A stretch of 19,963 nt of DNA from Egaibacter sp046050465 (GCA_046050465.1 JBJOPS010000034.1:1-19963), one strand, 5' to 3'. Counted from the first letter of the stretch, positions 10,053-17,718 are shown. The notes: generated by a model from the letters alone, not told the origin. Translations and numbers: made by a program.

Positions 10053-10436
10053 TCACGTCTGCCGCAGCGCCGTAACCTCAATCTCGATCTTCATGCGCGG
10101 GTCCAGCAAGCTGGCTGAAATCATCATGGCCGCGGGGCGCACATCGCCGAAATACTTGCGCAAAACCGGCCAGCACTGCTCAAACTCCGCGCCGTTGGGC
10201 AGCACATAGGTCACGCGAACCACATCTTTCAGACTGGAGTTCGCCTGCTTGAGTGCAGACTCGATGTTCTTCAAACACTGCTCGGTTTGCCCAAGCAGAT
10301 CGTCCGCAATGATCATGGTGGCGTAATCGAAGCCGGTGGTGCCAGACACGAAAATCCAGTCGCCCGCCACCACGGCCCGCGAGTAGCCAATCTGCGCTTC
10401 AAAGGTGGAGCCGGAGCTGATTCGTTCCCTGTTCAT
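10053..10436 (-). CDS. RidA/YjgF-family protein lacking the catalytic arginine
   Basis: 127 residues over the whole Rid domain. SRAVVAGDWIFVSGTTGFD and the C-terminal MKIEIEVTALR are clear family segments. RidA deaminates reactive enamine/imine intermediates using Arg105 (E. coli numbering). Aligning from the KIEIE strand, the equivalent position is Ala in VRPAAMMISASL, so this protein likely belongs to a non-archetypal Rid subgroup and may not be an imine deaminase. A ribosome site (AGGA) lies about 8 bases before the ATG. It follows the toxin-antitoxin genes on the same strand, separated by about 100 bp containing a repeat-like sequence. Confidence 0.85.
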   Translation of the reverse strand: MNRERISSGSTFEAQIGYSRAVVAGDWIFVSGTTGFDYATMIIADDLLGQTEQCLKNIESALKQANSSLKDVVRVTYVLPNGAEFEQCWPVLRKYFGDVRPAAMMISASLLDPRMKIEIEVTALRQT

Positions 10437-10469
10437 TGAAAAATCCTGGTGAATGAGTTGAAACCAGAA

Positions 10470-10526
10470 TGCTACAAAATAAATAGCTACTCATGCATAT
10501 CCGACGGGGGCTTGAGGCTGATTTGG
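10470..10526. repeat. Possible degenerate Comamonadaceae intergenic repeat
   Basis: The stretch AAATAGCTACTCATGC followed by GGGGCTTGAGGCTGATTTGG resembles, from memory, a dispersed intergenic repeat common in Comamonadaceae (AATAGCTACTTGCGC ... GCGCTGGAGGC pattern). Only one copy is in the window, so repetition cannot be shown here. It is AT-rich and non-coding, between the ridA-like start and the antitoxin stop. Confidence 0.4.
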
Positions 10527-10533
10527 CACCAAA

Positions 10534-10776
10534 TTAAAGTGGCCAGCGGTCTTGCGGCAGAGCCTCACCATGTGGCACCTGATCCAGAGCAGCGTCGAAC
10601 TTGGCTTTGCTGCTCTTTTGAGCACGGGCATCCAGGTACTCAAGTGTTGCCAATGCAGCCAGTTTTTCAGCCACTGCCGTGCTGACAAATTGGTTAATGG
10701 ACAGCTTGTCTTTTTTGGCCCAGTCTTTGAGACGGTCATGGGTGGAATCAGGGATACGCAGGCTCAGAGTGCTCAT
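10534..10776 (-). CDS. Ribbon-helix-helix antitoxin
   Basis: 80 residues. The N-terminal MSTLSLRIPDSTHDRLKDWAKKDKLSINQFVSTAVAEKL is a typical RHH (CopG/Arc/HicB-like) DNA-binding fold: a strand with alternating residues followed by two helices. The C-terminal ~40 charged residues would be the toxin-binding tail. Its ATG overlaps the PIN toxin stop by 4 bp (ATGA), so translation is coupled and the toxin comes first. As a family role it would neutralise the toxin and repress the operon, probably at the 11196-11219 palindrome. Confidence 0.85.
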   Translation of the reverse strand: MSTLSLRIPDSTHDRLKDWAKKDKLSINQFVSTAVAEKLAALATLEYLDARAQKSSKAKFDAALDQVPHGEALPQDRWPL

Positions 10777-11195
10777 GATGTTGCTCCAATTTGTATCAAA
10801 AAATCAGCAGGCCATAAAGCCTGAATGCCAAAGCGTCCGATACCTTCAAAATCCCTGGTGTTAAAGGTCACGATATGTGTGGCTTCGGCTGCCACGGCGG
10901 CTTCCAGGACCAAATCATCTTTCGGGTCGCGCAGGTAGGGTCGCCACATAAAGTGAACCTGGTGATGGCTGGCTACAGCGCATAAATAATCCAGAACCGC
11001 CTCGGCACTCGTTACATCAATACCAAGGTGCTCACGCTTGATGACGTCTTCATACTCAAATACCAGTGGCACGGTAATACCCACGGCGAACAGACCAGAA
11101 TCGATCAAAGACAACAATTTGAACGAAGCACCGTCACGCGAACGAAGTGCCGCAACGAGAACATTGGTATCGATTATGACTCGAAATTTACTCAC
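10773..11195 (-). CDS. PIN-domain toxin (putative ribonuclease)
   Basis: 140 residues from GTG 11195. PIN-domain acidic residues are seen at D9 (VIIDTN), E47/E49 (FEYEDV), in RDPKDD and in FNTRDF, the usual Mg2+ site of VapC-like RNases. The family is the 'toxin component, PIN family' of toxin-antitoxin systems. A longer frame opens with TTG 11228, but that TTG is part of the -35 box and the extra codons cover the promoter palindrome, so GTG 11195 is preferred. The -10 box ends only 6 bases before this GTG, implying a leaderless or nearly leaderless mRNA. The gene is toxin-first in its operon and begins about 40 bp after the ffh stop. Confidence 0.85.
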   Translation of the reverse strand: MSKFRVIIDTNVLVAALRSRDGASFKLLSLIDSGLFAVGITVPLVFEYEDVIKREHLGIDVTSAEAVLDYLCAVASHHQVHFMWRPYLRDPKDDLVLEAAVAAEATHIVTFNTRDFEGIGRFGIQALWPADFLIQIGATS

Positions 11196-11228
11196 ATTGG
11201 TATTATATACGATACCAATTTTAGTCAA
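11196..11228 (-). promoter_or_regulatory. Toxin-antitoxin promoter with embedded palindromic operator
   Basis: On the minus strand TTGACT (11223-11228, -35) is followed after 15 bp by TATAAT (11202-11207, -10). A perfect inverted repeat ATTGGTAT-N8-ATACCAAT (11196-11219) covers the -10 box and the spacer, an ideal place for autorepression by the RHH antitoxin. It lies directly after the ffh stop codon. Confidence 0.7.
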
Positions 11229-11233
11229 CCCAC

Positions 11234-12598
11234 CTAAAACGGCATCTTCGGCATGCCCTTCATGCCGCCCATGCGTTTCATCATCTTCATCATGCCGCCG
11301 CCCTTCATCTTTTTCATCATGTCCTGCATCTGCTCAAACTCCTTGAGCATGCGGTTCACTTCCTGAACCTGCACGCCCGCGCCGGCGGCAATGCGGCGCT
11401 TGCGCGTGGCTTTGATGAGGTCGGGCTTGCGGCGCTCCAGCGGGGTCATGCTGTGGATGATGCCTTCCTTGCGCTTGATGTCTTTTTCGGCGCGGTCCAT
11501 GTCCACCTGGCCGGCCTTGGCGGCCATGGCGGCGGGCAGTTTGTCCATCAGGCTGGACAAGCCACCCATTTGTTTCATCTGCTGGATCTGGCCCAGAAAG
11601 TCATTCAGATCAAACCCGGCACCGCTCTTGACCTTGGCCGCCAGCTTTTGCGCGGCTTCCATGTCCACGCCAGCAGTGACCTGCTCCACCAGCGCCAGAA
11701 TGTCGCCCATGCCCAGAATGCGCCCGGCGTGGCGCTCGGTGTCAAACACCTCCAGGCCGTCAATCTTTTCACTGGTGCCGGAGAACTTGATGGGTACGCC
11801 GGTAACCTGGCGCACGGACAGCGCCGCGCCGCCACGTGAGTCACCGTCGGTTTTGGTCAAAATGATGCCGGTCAGCGGCAGGGCTTCCTTGAAAGCCCGC
11901 GCGGTGTTGACCGCGTCCTGGCCCTGCATGGCGTCCACCACAAACAGCGTTTCCACCGGGTTCAGCGTGGCGTGCAGCGCCTTGATTTCCTGCATCAGCG
12001 CTTCATCAATGGCCAGTCGGCCTGCGGTATCGACCAGCAGCACATCAAAGTAATGTTTACGGGCGTAGTCCAAGGCAGCATTGGCAATATCAACCGGCTT
12101 CTGGTCTGGCGAGCTGGGAAACCACTCGGCCCCGGCCTGCGCGGTAACGGTCTTGAGCTGCTCGATGGCAGCCGGGCGGTACACGTCGCCCGAGACAGTC
12201 AGCACCTTTTTCTTGCGCTTCTCGATCAGGTGTTTGGCGAGTTTGGCCGTGGTGGTGGTTTTACCCGCGCCTTGCAAACCTGCCATCAAAATAACGGCCG
12301 GAGGTTGCGCGGCCAGGTTGATGTCGCTCACACCTTCGCCCATGGTGGCGGCGAGTTCCCGGTTGACGATGCTCACCAGCACCTGGCCGGGCTGCAACGA
12401 GCCAATGACCTCGGCACCCAGGGCTTTTTCCTTGACGCGGGCGACAAAATCACGCACCACCGGTAAGGCCACATCGGCCTCCAGCAGGGCCATGCGCACT
12501 TCGCGCAGCATGTCGGCCACGTTGGTTTCGGTGATACGGGCCTGCCCGCGGATTTCCTTGACGAGGCGGCTGAGTTTGTCGGTAAGGGCTGAGGCCAT
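11234..12598 (-). CDS. ffh: Signal recognition particle protein Ffh (SRP54)
   Basis: GTPase of the signal recognition particle. It binds signal sequences of nascent membrane proteins together with 4.5S RNA and docks to FtsY. The protein has 454 residues. The N domain (about 1-90) is followed by the G domain with GLQGAGKTTTTAKL (about 107-120), DVYRPAA, DTAGR and TKTDGDSRGG. The M domain has the RNA-binding RRIAAGAGVQVQEVNRMLKEF and a methionine-rich tail ending MKGMPKMPF. It is divergent from the ypjD-like gene, a pairing also found in E. coli. No intrinsic terminator follows; the toxin promoter starts at once. Confidence 0.97.
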   Translation of the reverse strand: MASALTDKLSRLVKEIRGQARITETNVADMLREVRMALLEADVALPVVRDFVARVKEKALGAEVIGSLQPGQVLVSIVNRELAATMGEGVSDINLAAQPPAVILMAGLQGAGKTTTTAKLAKHLIEKRKKKVLTVSGDVYRPAAIEQLKTVTAQAGAEWFPSSPDQKPVDIANAALDYARKHYFDVLLVDTAGRLAIDEALMQEIKALHATLNPVETLFVVDAMQGQDAVNTARAFKEALPLTGIILTKTDGDSRGGAALSVRQVTGVPIKFSGTSEKIDGLEVFDTERHAGRILGMGDILALVEQVTAGVDMEAAQKLAAKVKSGAGFDLNDFLGQIQQMKQMGGLSSLMDKLPAAMAAKAGQVDMDRAEKDIKRKEGIIHSMTPLERRKPDLIKATRKRRIAAGAGVQVQEVNRMLKEFEQMQDMMKKMKGGGMMKMMKRMGGMKGMPKMPF

Positions 12599-12675
12599 GG
12601 GAGAAAGACCCGCTGGGGGAACCTAAGTTGTATGCCAGATGAATTTGGCAATGGGCAAGACGCTAAACTGTACCC

Positions 12676-13479
12676 ATGATTCTAGCCAGTGCCGCACCTA
12701 TCAGCATGCCTTTGGCCATTGCGGCAGCGCTCGCCTATCTGGTTCCAGCAGTGGCGTCGTCGCGCTTGAGCCAAACTGTTGCCAGAGGGGTTTTTCTGCT
12801 GGCATGGCTGTTTCACGCCGCGGTGTTGGCCTTTGGACTCTTGCTGGGTGTTCCTCATTTTGGGTTCGGACCAGCGCTGTCGGTAACGGCCTGGCTGGTC
12901 GCTGCTGTGTACATGATCGAAAGCCGGGTTTTCCCCCAGCTTCAGACCCGCTGGGCGCTGTGCGCGCTGGGCGCCGCAGCCGTGTTGCTGGCACTCGTTT
13001 TCCCGGGCAATGCACTGCATCCGGCGACGTCGCCCTGGTTGCCGCTGCACTGGGCTTTGGGAATTGCATCTTATGGTCTTTTTGGTGCGGCTGTGGCACA
13101 TGCATGGTTCATGACGCGAACTGAAGACCGCATTCGTCTGGCAGCAGACCCACACAGCGGCATGCCGCTGCTGACCATTGAACGCCTGACATTCCGCTTT
13201 GTCGCAGGCGGATTCATCCTGCTGTCTGCATCTCTGCTGGTAGCAATTTTGCTGGGTGACTCGCTCTATGGCGCGTCAACAGGATGGAAATGGAATCACA
13301 AATCCATATTTTCCGTCTTGTCCTGGCTTACCTTCGCCGTGCTGCTGATCGGGCGATCGCAGTGGGGCTGGCGCGGGAAGCGCGCTGCCCGGGTTTTGTA
13401 TATCGGTGCGGGATTGCTGCTGCTGGCTTATGTGGGCTCGCGCTTTGTACTTGAAGTGGTTCTGGGGCGCGCATCTTGA
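12676..13479 (+). CDS. YpjD/CcsA-family inner membrane protein
   Basis: 267 residues with about eight hydrophobic helices and short loops. The C-terminal WKWNHKSIFSVLSWLTFA corresponds to the W-x-W-D-x-K...W segment of the CcsA/CcmC cytochrome c assembly family, and His residues sit in PLHWALGIASYG. The ypjD (corE) branch lies beside ffh in many proteobacteria, as here. A direct role in heme handling is unproven for this branch. The start ATG has no strong ribosome site. The stop overlaps the next gene by 4 bp, so it probably heads the run through ampD. Confidence 0.85.
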   Translation: MILASAAPISMPLAIAAALAYLVPAVASSRLSQTVARGVFLLAWLFHAAVLAFGLLLGVPHFGFGPALSVTAWLVAAVYMIESRVFPQLQTRWALCALGAAAVLLALVFPGNALHPATSPWLPLHWALGIASYGLFGAAVAHAWFMTRTEDRIRLAADPHSGMPLLTIERLTFRFVAGGFILLSASLLVAILLGDSLYGASTGWKWNHKSIFSVLSWLTFAVLLIGRSQWGWRGKRAARVLYIGAGLLLLAYVGSRFVLEVVLGRAS

Positions 13480-13700
13480 AATACCTGCTCTTGTTGGTAG
13501 TGGTGTTGTTCGGAATTGGTCTTTGGCGCTCCAATCGCCTGCCCAAACAGGAAGGCAAGCGCCCCGGCCCGGCACCCGGTTCGCCACAAGACATGATTCA
13601 ATGTCAGTTGTGTTCGCTGCATGTTCCAAGAGCGGATGCTGTCCAAGGCAGACTCGGCCTGTACTGCGGAAACGACCACCATCACCGCGCGGAGGACTGA
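13476..13700 (+). CDS. PP0621-type small membrane-anchored Cys/His protein
   Basis: 74 residues: an N-terminal transmembrane anchor (about 2-17), a Pro/Gly-rich linker, then a probable metal site with C43, C46, H49, C64 and H68 (pattern C-x2-C-x2-H ... YC-x3-H). It starts with TTG overlapping the previous stop (TTGA). It ends directly before the pilS ATG with no gap, so it is part of the same operon. Proteins of this type sit before pilS in many Burkholderiales; the function is unknown. Confidence 0.8.
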   Translation: MKYLLLLVVVLFGIGLWRSNRLPKQEGKRPGPAPGSPQDMIQCQLCSLHVPRADAVQGRLGLYCGNDHHHRAED

Positions 13701-15440
13701 ATGACCCGCCAAGCGGACGGCCACTCCTGGTTTGGCCCCTCGATACTGGATTCTGGGACAGTAGAACGGGTAAAGCACCCAAATGAAATGGAGCGACTGT
13801 GGCGTGGCTGCATGACAGCCAGGGTTGCCATTGCCGTGGTTTTACTGCTGCTGCAGTTTGTTGTTCTGGCATTGGGGCCGTCCCGTGACACCTCACTGAT
13901 TCTGATCTGCGTTGCCTACCTGGCAGCAACCCTTGCCGTGCGTATTCTCTTCAAACGGCATCAGCTGGGACAGACTTTGGGGCGGCGCTGGCTCGCAATC
14001 ATTGGTGTGGATCTTTGTGTTTTCGCTGTGCTGCAGTTCATGCAGGGCGCAACCGTCAATTACGCCCCGCTCTTTGGTCTGCCGGTTCTGGTAGCTGCCG
14101 TCCTGGGCTCCATGCTGCTGGCCCTGGGGACAGCAGCCAGCGTGACACTGATTTTGCTGAGCCACGCCACCTGGCTGGTTTTGCATGCAACAGGCGATGT
14201 CGCAGGTTTATGGGCTCAAGCGGCCCTGACAGGTGCTGGTGGCTTCGCCATTGCGCTCCTGGCAAACCAGATTTCCACCCGGCTTGCCAATGAGGAATTG
14301 CGCTCCCGGCGCAGTCAATTGGCAGCGCGAGTGCAGCGGCAGGTAAACGAACTGGTTATCGAAACACTGACAGATGGCGTGCTGGTGGTCGACCCCAAGG
14401 GGCTGGTTCGCTCGGCCAATCCGGCGGCATGTTACCTGCTTGGCTCAGAACGTGCGTTGACGACATCGTCATTTGAACTAAGTGCCGAACCTGGCTGGCG
14501 CCCACTGGTCGAGATGATGCGGATGAGCTTTGCAAGCAAGGCGTCGCAACAGGCCGATGTAAGCATCCGGCACCTGGGCAAGGGGCAGCGACGCATCCTG
14601 GCGCGAACCCGGTTAACTCCAGGAATGGGCAGCAACGCGGAAAGCCTGTGCGTGATCTTTTTGCAGGATCGACGAGAAACCGAAGCCCGGGCAAGAACAG
14701 AGAAACTGGCCAGCATGGGCCGCATGTCGGCAGCTGTGGCGCACGAAATCCGTAATCCGCTTGCTGCGATTGTTCAGGCGAATGCCTTGCTGGAAGAGGA
14801 TATTGTCGATCCCAGACAACAGCAGCTAATACAGATCGTGCAACAGAACGCCAAACGACTGGAACGCACCGTGGATGAAATCCTGAATCTCGCCCGGGTG
14901 AAGTCAAGCGGCCTGCATGCTGTGTCACCGAGCCTGCTTCTGGATGAAGCAGTGTCACGCAATTGCCGGGACTGGGGCCACCAGACCGCTTCTGCCGAAA
15001 TACTGAGGGTGGATACGGCGCTTTCTAATGTTGTGGTGGCCTTCGAGCCTGACCATCTGCGCCGTGTCATGGTTAACCTGCTGGACAATGCCAAACGCTA
15101 CGCGTCAACCAGAGTCGATGCCATTGTGGTATCAACCAGCTCAACCCTCTCTGCGCAGGCCGTCTTGAGCATTTGGAGTGATGGAAATCCCCTGGATCAG
15201 TCCATTGAGCGCAATTTGTTTGAGCCTTTCTTTTCATCAGAAAGTCGCTCCAGCGGGCTAGGGCTGTATATCTGCCGGGAACTGTGTGACGGACAGGGCG
15301 CTACCATCGCTTATCAGCGCTCACGGCGGATCGTTCGCGGACAGGAACTGGATGGCAATGAGTTTTTTGTCACTTTCCAACCATCTCGACGGGAAAATGA
15401 TCGCTCACGCCGGTCTGACAAAATATCTGTTGAATCATGA
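13701..15440 (+). CDS. pilS: Type IV pilus sensor histidine kinase PilS
   Basis: 579 residues. Six hydrophobic helices (about 41-190) are followed by a coiled linker, a PAS domain (about 215-320), a HisKA domain with H348 in AAVAHEIRNPLAAI, and a HATPase domain with N463 (NLLDNAKRYA), SDGNPLD and SSGLGLYICREL. This is the PilS architecture: a kinase that in Pseudomonas reads pilin levels in the membrane and phosphorylates PilR. The gene overlaps pilR by 4 bp (ATGA). The N-terminal ~35 residues before the first helix are longer than usual, so an internal start such as the ATG at residue 30 is possible. Confidence 0.93.
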   Translation: MTRQADGHSWFGPSILDSGTVERVKHPNEMERLWRGCMTARVAIAVVLLLLQFVVLALGPSRDTSLILICVAYLAATLAVRILFKRHQLGQTLGRRWLAIIGVDLCVFAVLQFMQGATVNYAPLFGLPVLVAAVLGSMLLALGTAASVTLILLSHATWLVLHATGDVAGLWAQAALTGAGGFAIALLANQISTRLANEELRSRRSQLAARVQRQVNELVIETLTDGVLVVDPKGLVRSANPAACYLLGSERALTTSSFELSAEPGWRPLVEMMRMSFASKASQQADVSIRHLGKGQRRILARTRLTPGMGSNAESLCVIFLQDRRETEARARTEKLASMGRMSAAVAHEIRNPLAAIVQANALLEEDIVDPRQQQLIQIVQQNAKRLERTVDEILNLARVKSSGLHAVSPSLLLDEAVSRNCRDWGHQTASAEILRVDTALSNVVVAFEPDHLRRVMVNLLDNAKRYASTRVDAIVVSTSSTLSAQAVLSIWSDGNPLDQSIERNLFEPFFSSESRSSGLGLYICRELCDGQGATIAYQRSRRIVRGQELDGNEFFVTFQPSRRENDRSRRSDKISVES

Positions 15441-16915
15441 GCATCAAAGATCTGTCCTCCAACGCACGTATCCTGGTCGTGGATGATGAGCCTGATTTGC
15501 GCACCCTGTACGAACTGACCCTCTTGCGCGCGGGTTACAGGGTTGAGATTGCGGGAACGCTGGCAGAAGCACGGCGGATATTGGGTGAACAGGTTTTCGA
15601 TGTACTCATCACTGACATGCGGCTGCCAGACGGACTGGGCATCTCTTTGCTAAGAGGCATTCGGGAGCAGGGTCGGCATGAGCGCTGTGTCATCATCACG
15701 GCATACGGTTCAGCAGAGAACGCCGTGGAGTCTCTGAAGGCTGGCGCATTCGATTACCTCACCAAACCGGTGGATTTGAAACAATTTCGCCTGGTTATTG
15801 CATCCGCTGTTCGAGACGTCAACCCCACATCTCAAAACACTATGGACCCATGTTTACGCACTGGGGCAAAGGCGCCAACACTCCGGTTGACAACCGCTCA
15901 GGTCAGCCTGCAACGTATGGTGGGCGAGTCCTTCTCCATGCGCCAGGTCAAGGAGCGCATCGGCAAAGTGGCCCGCAGCATGGCCCCGGTTTTGATACAT
16001 GGTGAGTCAGGTACCGGCAAAGAACTGGCGGCCGGTGCCTTGCACGGAAACAGCCAGCGGGCAGATGGCCCCCTCGTAGCCGTGAATTGCAGCGCCATTC
16101 CGGAAAATCTTCTTGAGGCCGAATTCTTTGGGGCAAAAAAGGGCTCCTATACGGGGGCTACCCAGGATCGAGACGGATTCTTTCAGGCTGCACGGGGAGG
16201 CACCCTGTTTCTGGATGAGATCGGCGATCTCCCCCTGGCCATGCAGTCCAAACTTTTGCGAGCCATTCAGGAGCGCAGTGTGCGGGCCATTGGCGCCACC
16301 CAGGAAGAGACGGTAGATGTGCGGATTGTCAGCGCCACACACAAGGACCTGGCGGCGGAGGTCGAGGCTGGCCGGTTCCGGCAGGATTTGTACTATCGGC
16401 TCAACGTCATCGAGATCCATATCCCGCCTTTGCGCGAACGGCTGGACGATTTGCCGGCCCTGTGCATCGCGTTGCTCAACCGCATTGCCGACGAAGCTGG
16501 CATCGACGTCCCTGTTCTGTCACCCGTGCTACTGGCGCAGGTTTCACGTCATCCGTTACGTGGCAACGTGCGCGAGCTGGAAAATCTGCTTCACCGCGCC
16601 GTGGCACTCGGCGACACGGAGCAACTCCAGATCAGCGAGGAAGTCAGGCCAGTTTCCCATCCGGACAGGCAACCGGCAAAACCCCCGGGTCCGGATGACG
16701 AGTCCGACACCATACCCAGGGATTTGCAGCAGCACCTGGATCAGCAGGAGCGGGAAATACTGGTCAAGGCCCTGGAAGATGCCGGCTATAACCGCACGGC
16801 AGCGGCATCAAGGTTGGGCTTGAGTCTGCGGCAGATGCGATACCGAATCGCCAGGCTCAAGATCGATATGCCCCAGGGAGCAGACGCGATTGAGGACTCC
16901 AAGCAAAGTGGTTGA
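15437..16915 (+). CDS. pilR: Sigma-54-dependent response regulator PilR
   Basis: 492 residues, NtrC-type activator of the pilin gene. The receiver domain has phospho-acceptor D60 in ITDMRLPD, T88 and K110. The AAA+ domain has Walker A GESGTGKE (189-196), Walker B GGTLFLDE (about 254-261) and the sigma-54 contact loop GSYTGA (236-241), where the usual Phe is Tyr. A Fis-type helix-turn-helix ends the protein (NRTAAASRLGLSLRQMRYRI). It is coupled to pilS by overlap. No pilA lies in the window, so it acts on promoters elsewhere. Confidence 0.95.
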   Translation: MSIKDLSSNARILVVDDEPDLRTLYELTLLRAGYRVEIAGTLAEARRILGEQVFDVLITDMRLPDGLGISLLRGIREQGRHERCVIITAYGSAENAVESLKAGAFDYLTKPVDLKQFRLVIASAVRDVNPTSQNTMDPCLRTGAKAPTLRLTTAQVSLQRMVGESFSMRQVKERIGKVARSMAPVLIHGESGTGKELAAGALHGNSQRADGPLVAVNCSAIPENLLEAEFFGAKKGSYTGATQDRDGFFQAARGGTLFLDEIGDLPLAMQSKLLRAIQERSVRAIGATQEETVDVRIVSATHKDLAAEVEAGRFRQDLYYRLNVIEIHIPPLRERLDDLPALCIALLNRIADEAGIDVPVLSPVLLAQVSRHPLRGNVRELENLLHRAVALGDTEQLQISEEVRPVSHPDRQPAKPPGPDDESDTIPRDLQQHLDQQEREILVKALEDAGYNRTAAASRLGLSLRQMRYRIARLKIDMPQGADAIEDSKQSG

Positions 16916-17480
16916 CAGCAACACCACGCTCTGGGCAGACGGCTGGTACCGGTTTGCACGTCCGCTGTATTCACCGAATTTCGGAGTTCGCCCGGATACG
17001 GCAATCATTGACTTGATTGTGATTCACTCCATCAGTTTGCCACCGGGCCAATATGGCGGCAATCAAGTTCAGGCACTGTTCACCAACACGCTGGATTGGG
17101 GCCAGCATCCCTACTTTCAGACAATCAAGGGAATGCAAGTCTCTTCCCACTTCTACATTCGGCGCAATGGCGATCTCTGGCAATTTGTCAGCTGTGATGA
17201 CCGGGCCTGGCACGCCGGAAAGTCCTGCTACCGGGGACGCGACAACTGCAACGACGACTCGATTGGCATTGAGCTCGAAGGTCTTGAAGGAGAGCCCTTC
17301 GAAACTGATCAATACCAAACGCTGGCTGATCTATGCTCCGCAATTTCTTCCCGATACAAAATTCGTCATATCGCCGGGCACGAACATATCGCGCCGGGGC
17401 GGAAAATCGATCCGGGTCCGGGCTTTGATTGGACACTTTTGCAACAAACCCTCGGCTGGAGCAGTGAGTATTTTCCCTAG
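16908..17480 (+). CDS. ampD: 1,6-anhydro-N-acetylmuramyl-L-alanine amidase AmpD
   Basis: Cytoplasmic zinc amidase of peptidoglycan recycling; it removes the peptide from 1,6-anhydroMurNAc and thereby lowers the inducer of AmpC beta-lactamase where AmpR exists. From GTG 16908 it has 190 residues. Zinc ligands are H40 (VIHSISLP), H158 (IAGHEHI) and D168 (KIDPGPGFDW), with the catalytic Glu in IGIELEG (E122). The GTG overlaps the pilR stop and has a GAGGA-like site some 11 bases upstream. A TTG at 16890 is the alternative. The pilS-pilR-ampD order is common in Burkholderiales. The murein-recycling gene mpl is nearby on the other strand. Confidence 0.93.
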   Translation: MVDSNTTLWADGWYRFARPLYSPNFGVRPDTAIIDLIVIHSISLPPGQYGGNQVQALFTNTLDWGQHPYFQTIKGMQVSSHFYIRRNGDLWQFVSCDDRAWHAGKSCYRGRDNCNDDSIGIELEGLEGEPFETDQYQTLADLCSAISSRYKIRHIAGHEHIAPGRKIDPGPGFDWTLLQQTLGWSSEYFP

Positions 17481-17573
17481 TGGGTGGAAATGTTGATGAA
17501 GCAGACTGGCGCTATTTCGTTGCCAACGGGTTGAAGTGGTTTGGCGCTTGCCTCCAAACAGCATTTTGTGTTG

Positions 17574-17582
17574 TGCTACATT
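17574..17582 (+). promoter_or_regulatory. Candidate extended -10 promoter for the aroG leader
   Basis: TGCTACATT fits an extended -10 element (TGnTACATT). No convincing -35 is present at the right distance. It would start transcription around 17589-17591, at or within two bases of the leader peptide ATG. A 6-bp inverted repeat GTTTGG/CCAAAC lies just upstream (17539-17559) and might end ampD transcription or bind a regulator. Confidence 0.35.
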
Positions 17583-17590
17583 GCGTGCAC

Positions 17591-17668
17591 ATGAACAAGC
17601 CGGTTTTCTTTTTTAGCTACTTTTGGTTCTCACGCCCGCTGGCGGTCGAGAGACTTGGACGTTGCTGA
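17591..17668 (+). CDS. Aromatic-rich leader peptide of the DAHP synthase attenuator
   Basis: A 25-residue ORF beginning MNKPVFFFSYFWFS and ending at TGA 17666-17668. Positions 6-13 hold five Phe, one Tyr and one Trp with a single Ser between them. This is the hallmark of attenuation leader peptides such as PheL and PheM of enteric bacteria. It ends 20 bp before an intrinsic terminator that precedes the DAHP synthase gene, the first enzyme of aromatic amino-acid synthesis. No Shine-Dalgarno is seen before the ATG. A longer in-frame opening at 17480 exists but has no recognisable content. Confidence 0.85.
   Translation: MNKPVFFFSYFWFSRPLAVERLGRC
17599..17643 (+). promoter_or_regulatory. Pause (1:2) hairpin of the aroG attenuator
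   Basis: GCCGGT (17599-17604) can pair with GCTGGC (17638-17643), six pairs including two G-U wobbles. All the aromatic codons lie in the loop. It competes with the antiterminator for bases 17639-17643, as the 1:2 hairpin does in classical attenuators. A ribosome stalled on the aromatic codons would disrupt it. Confidence 0.55.
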
Positions 17669-17699
17669 CAAAGCCCCCGAATCTCCTCAAAACCGCCGG
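17639..17699 (+). promoter_or_regulatory. Antiterminator (2:3) hairpin of the aroG attenuator
   Basis: CTGGCGGT (17639-17646) pairs with ACCGCCGG (17692-17699), eight pairs with one G-U. GAGAGA (17648-17653) can pair with bases 17682-17688, leaving one bulged C. It uses the whole 5' arm of the terminator, so the two structures exclude each other. A ribosome that reaches the leader stop codon would cover the upstream arm and let the terminator form. Confidence 0.65.
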
Positions 17700-17718
17700 A
17701 TCCCGGCGGTTTTTTTTT
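17689..17718 (+). terminator. Intrinsic terminator (attenuator) before the DAHP synthase gene
   Basis: CCGCCGG-ATC-CCGGCGG with flanking A-U pairs gives an 11-bp stem with a 3-nt loop, followed by a run of nine T. The run ends 37 bp before the DAHP synthase ATG. Its position between the aromatic leader peptide and the structural gene identifies it as an attenuator, although it could also stop read-through from ampD. Confidence 0.9.

Noticed and set aside
9842..10118. Overlapping small open frames on both strands in the dinB-ridA gap
   Set aside because: Arg/Pro-rich translations typical of GC-rich non-coding DNA, with no ribosome site or recognisable domain.
11196..11228. Eleven-residue upstream extension of the PIN toxin from TTG 11228
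   Set aside because: The extension would be encoded by the -35 box and the promoter palindrome. The PIN fold begins right after GTG 11195.
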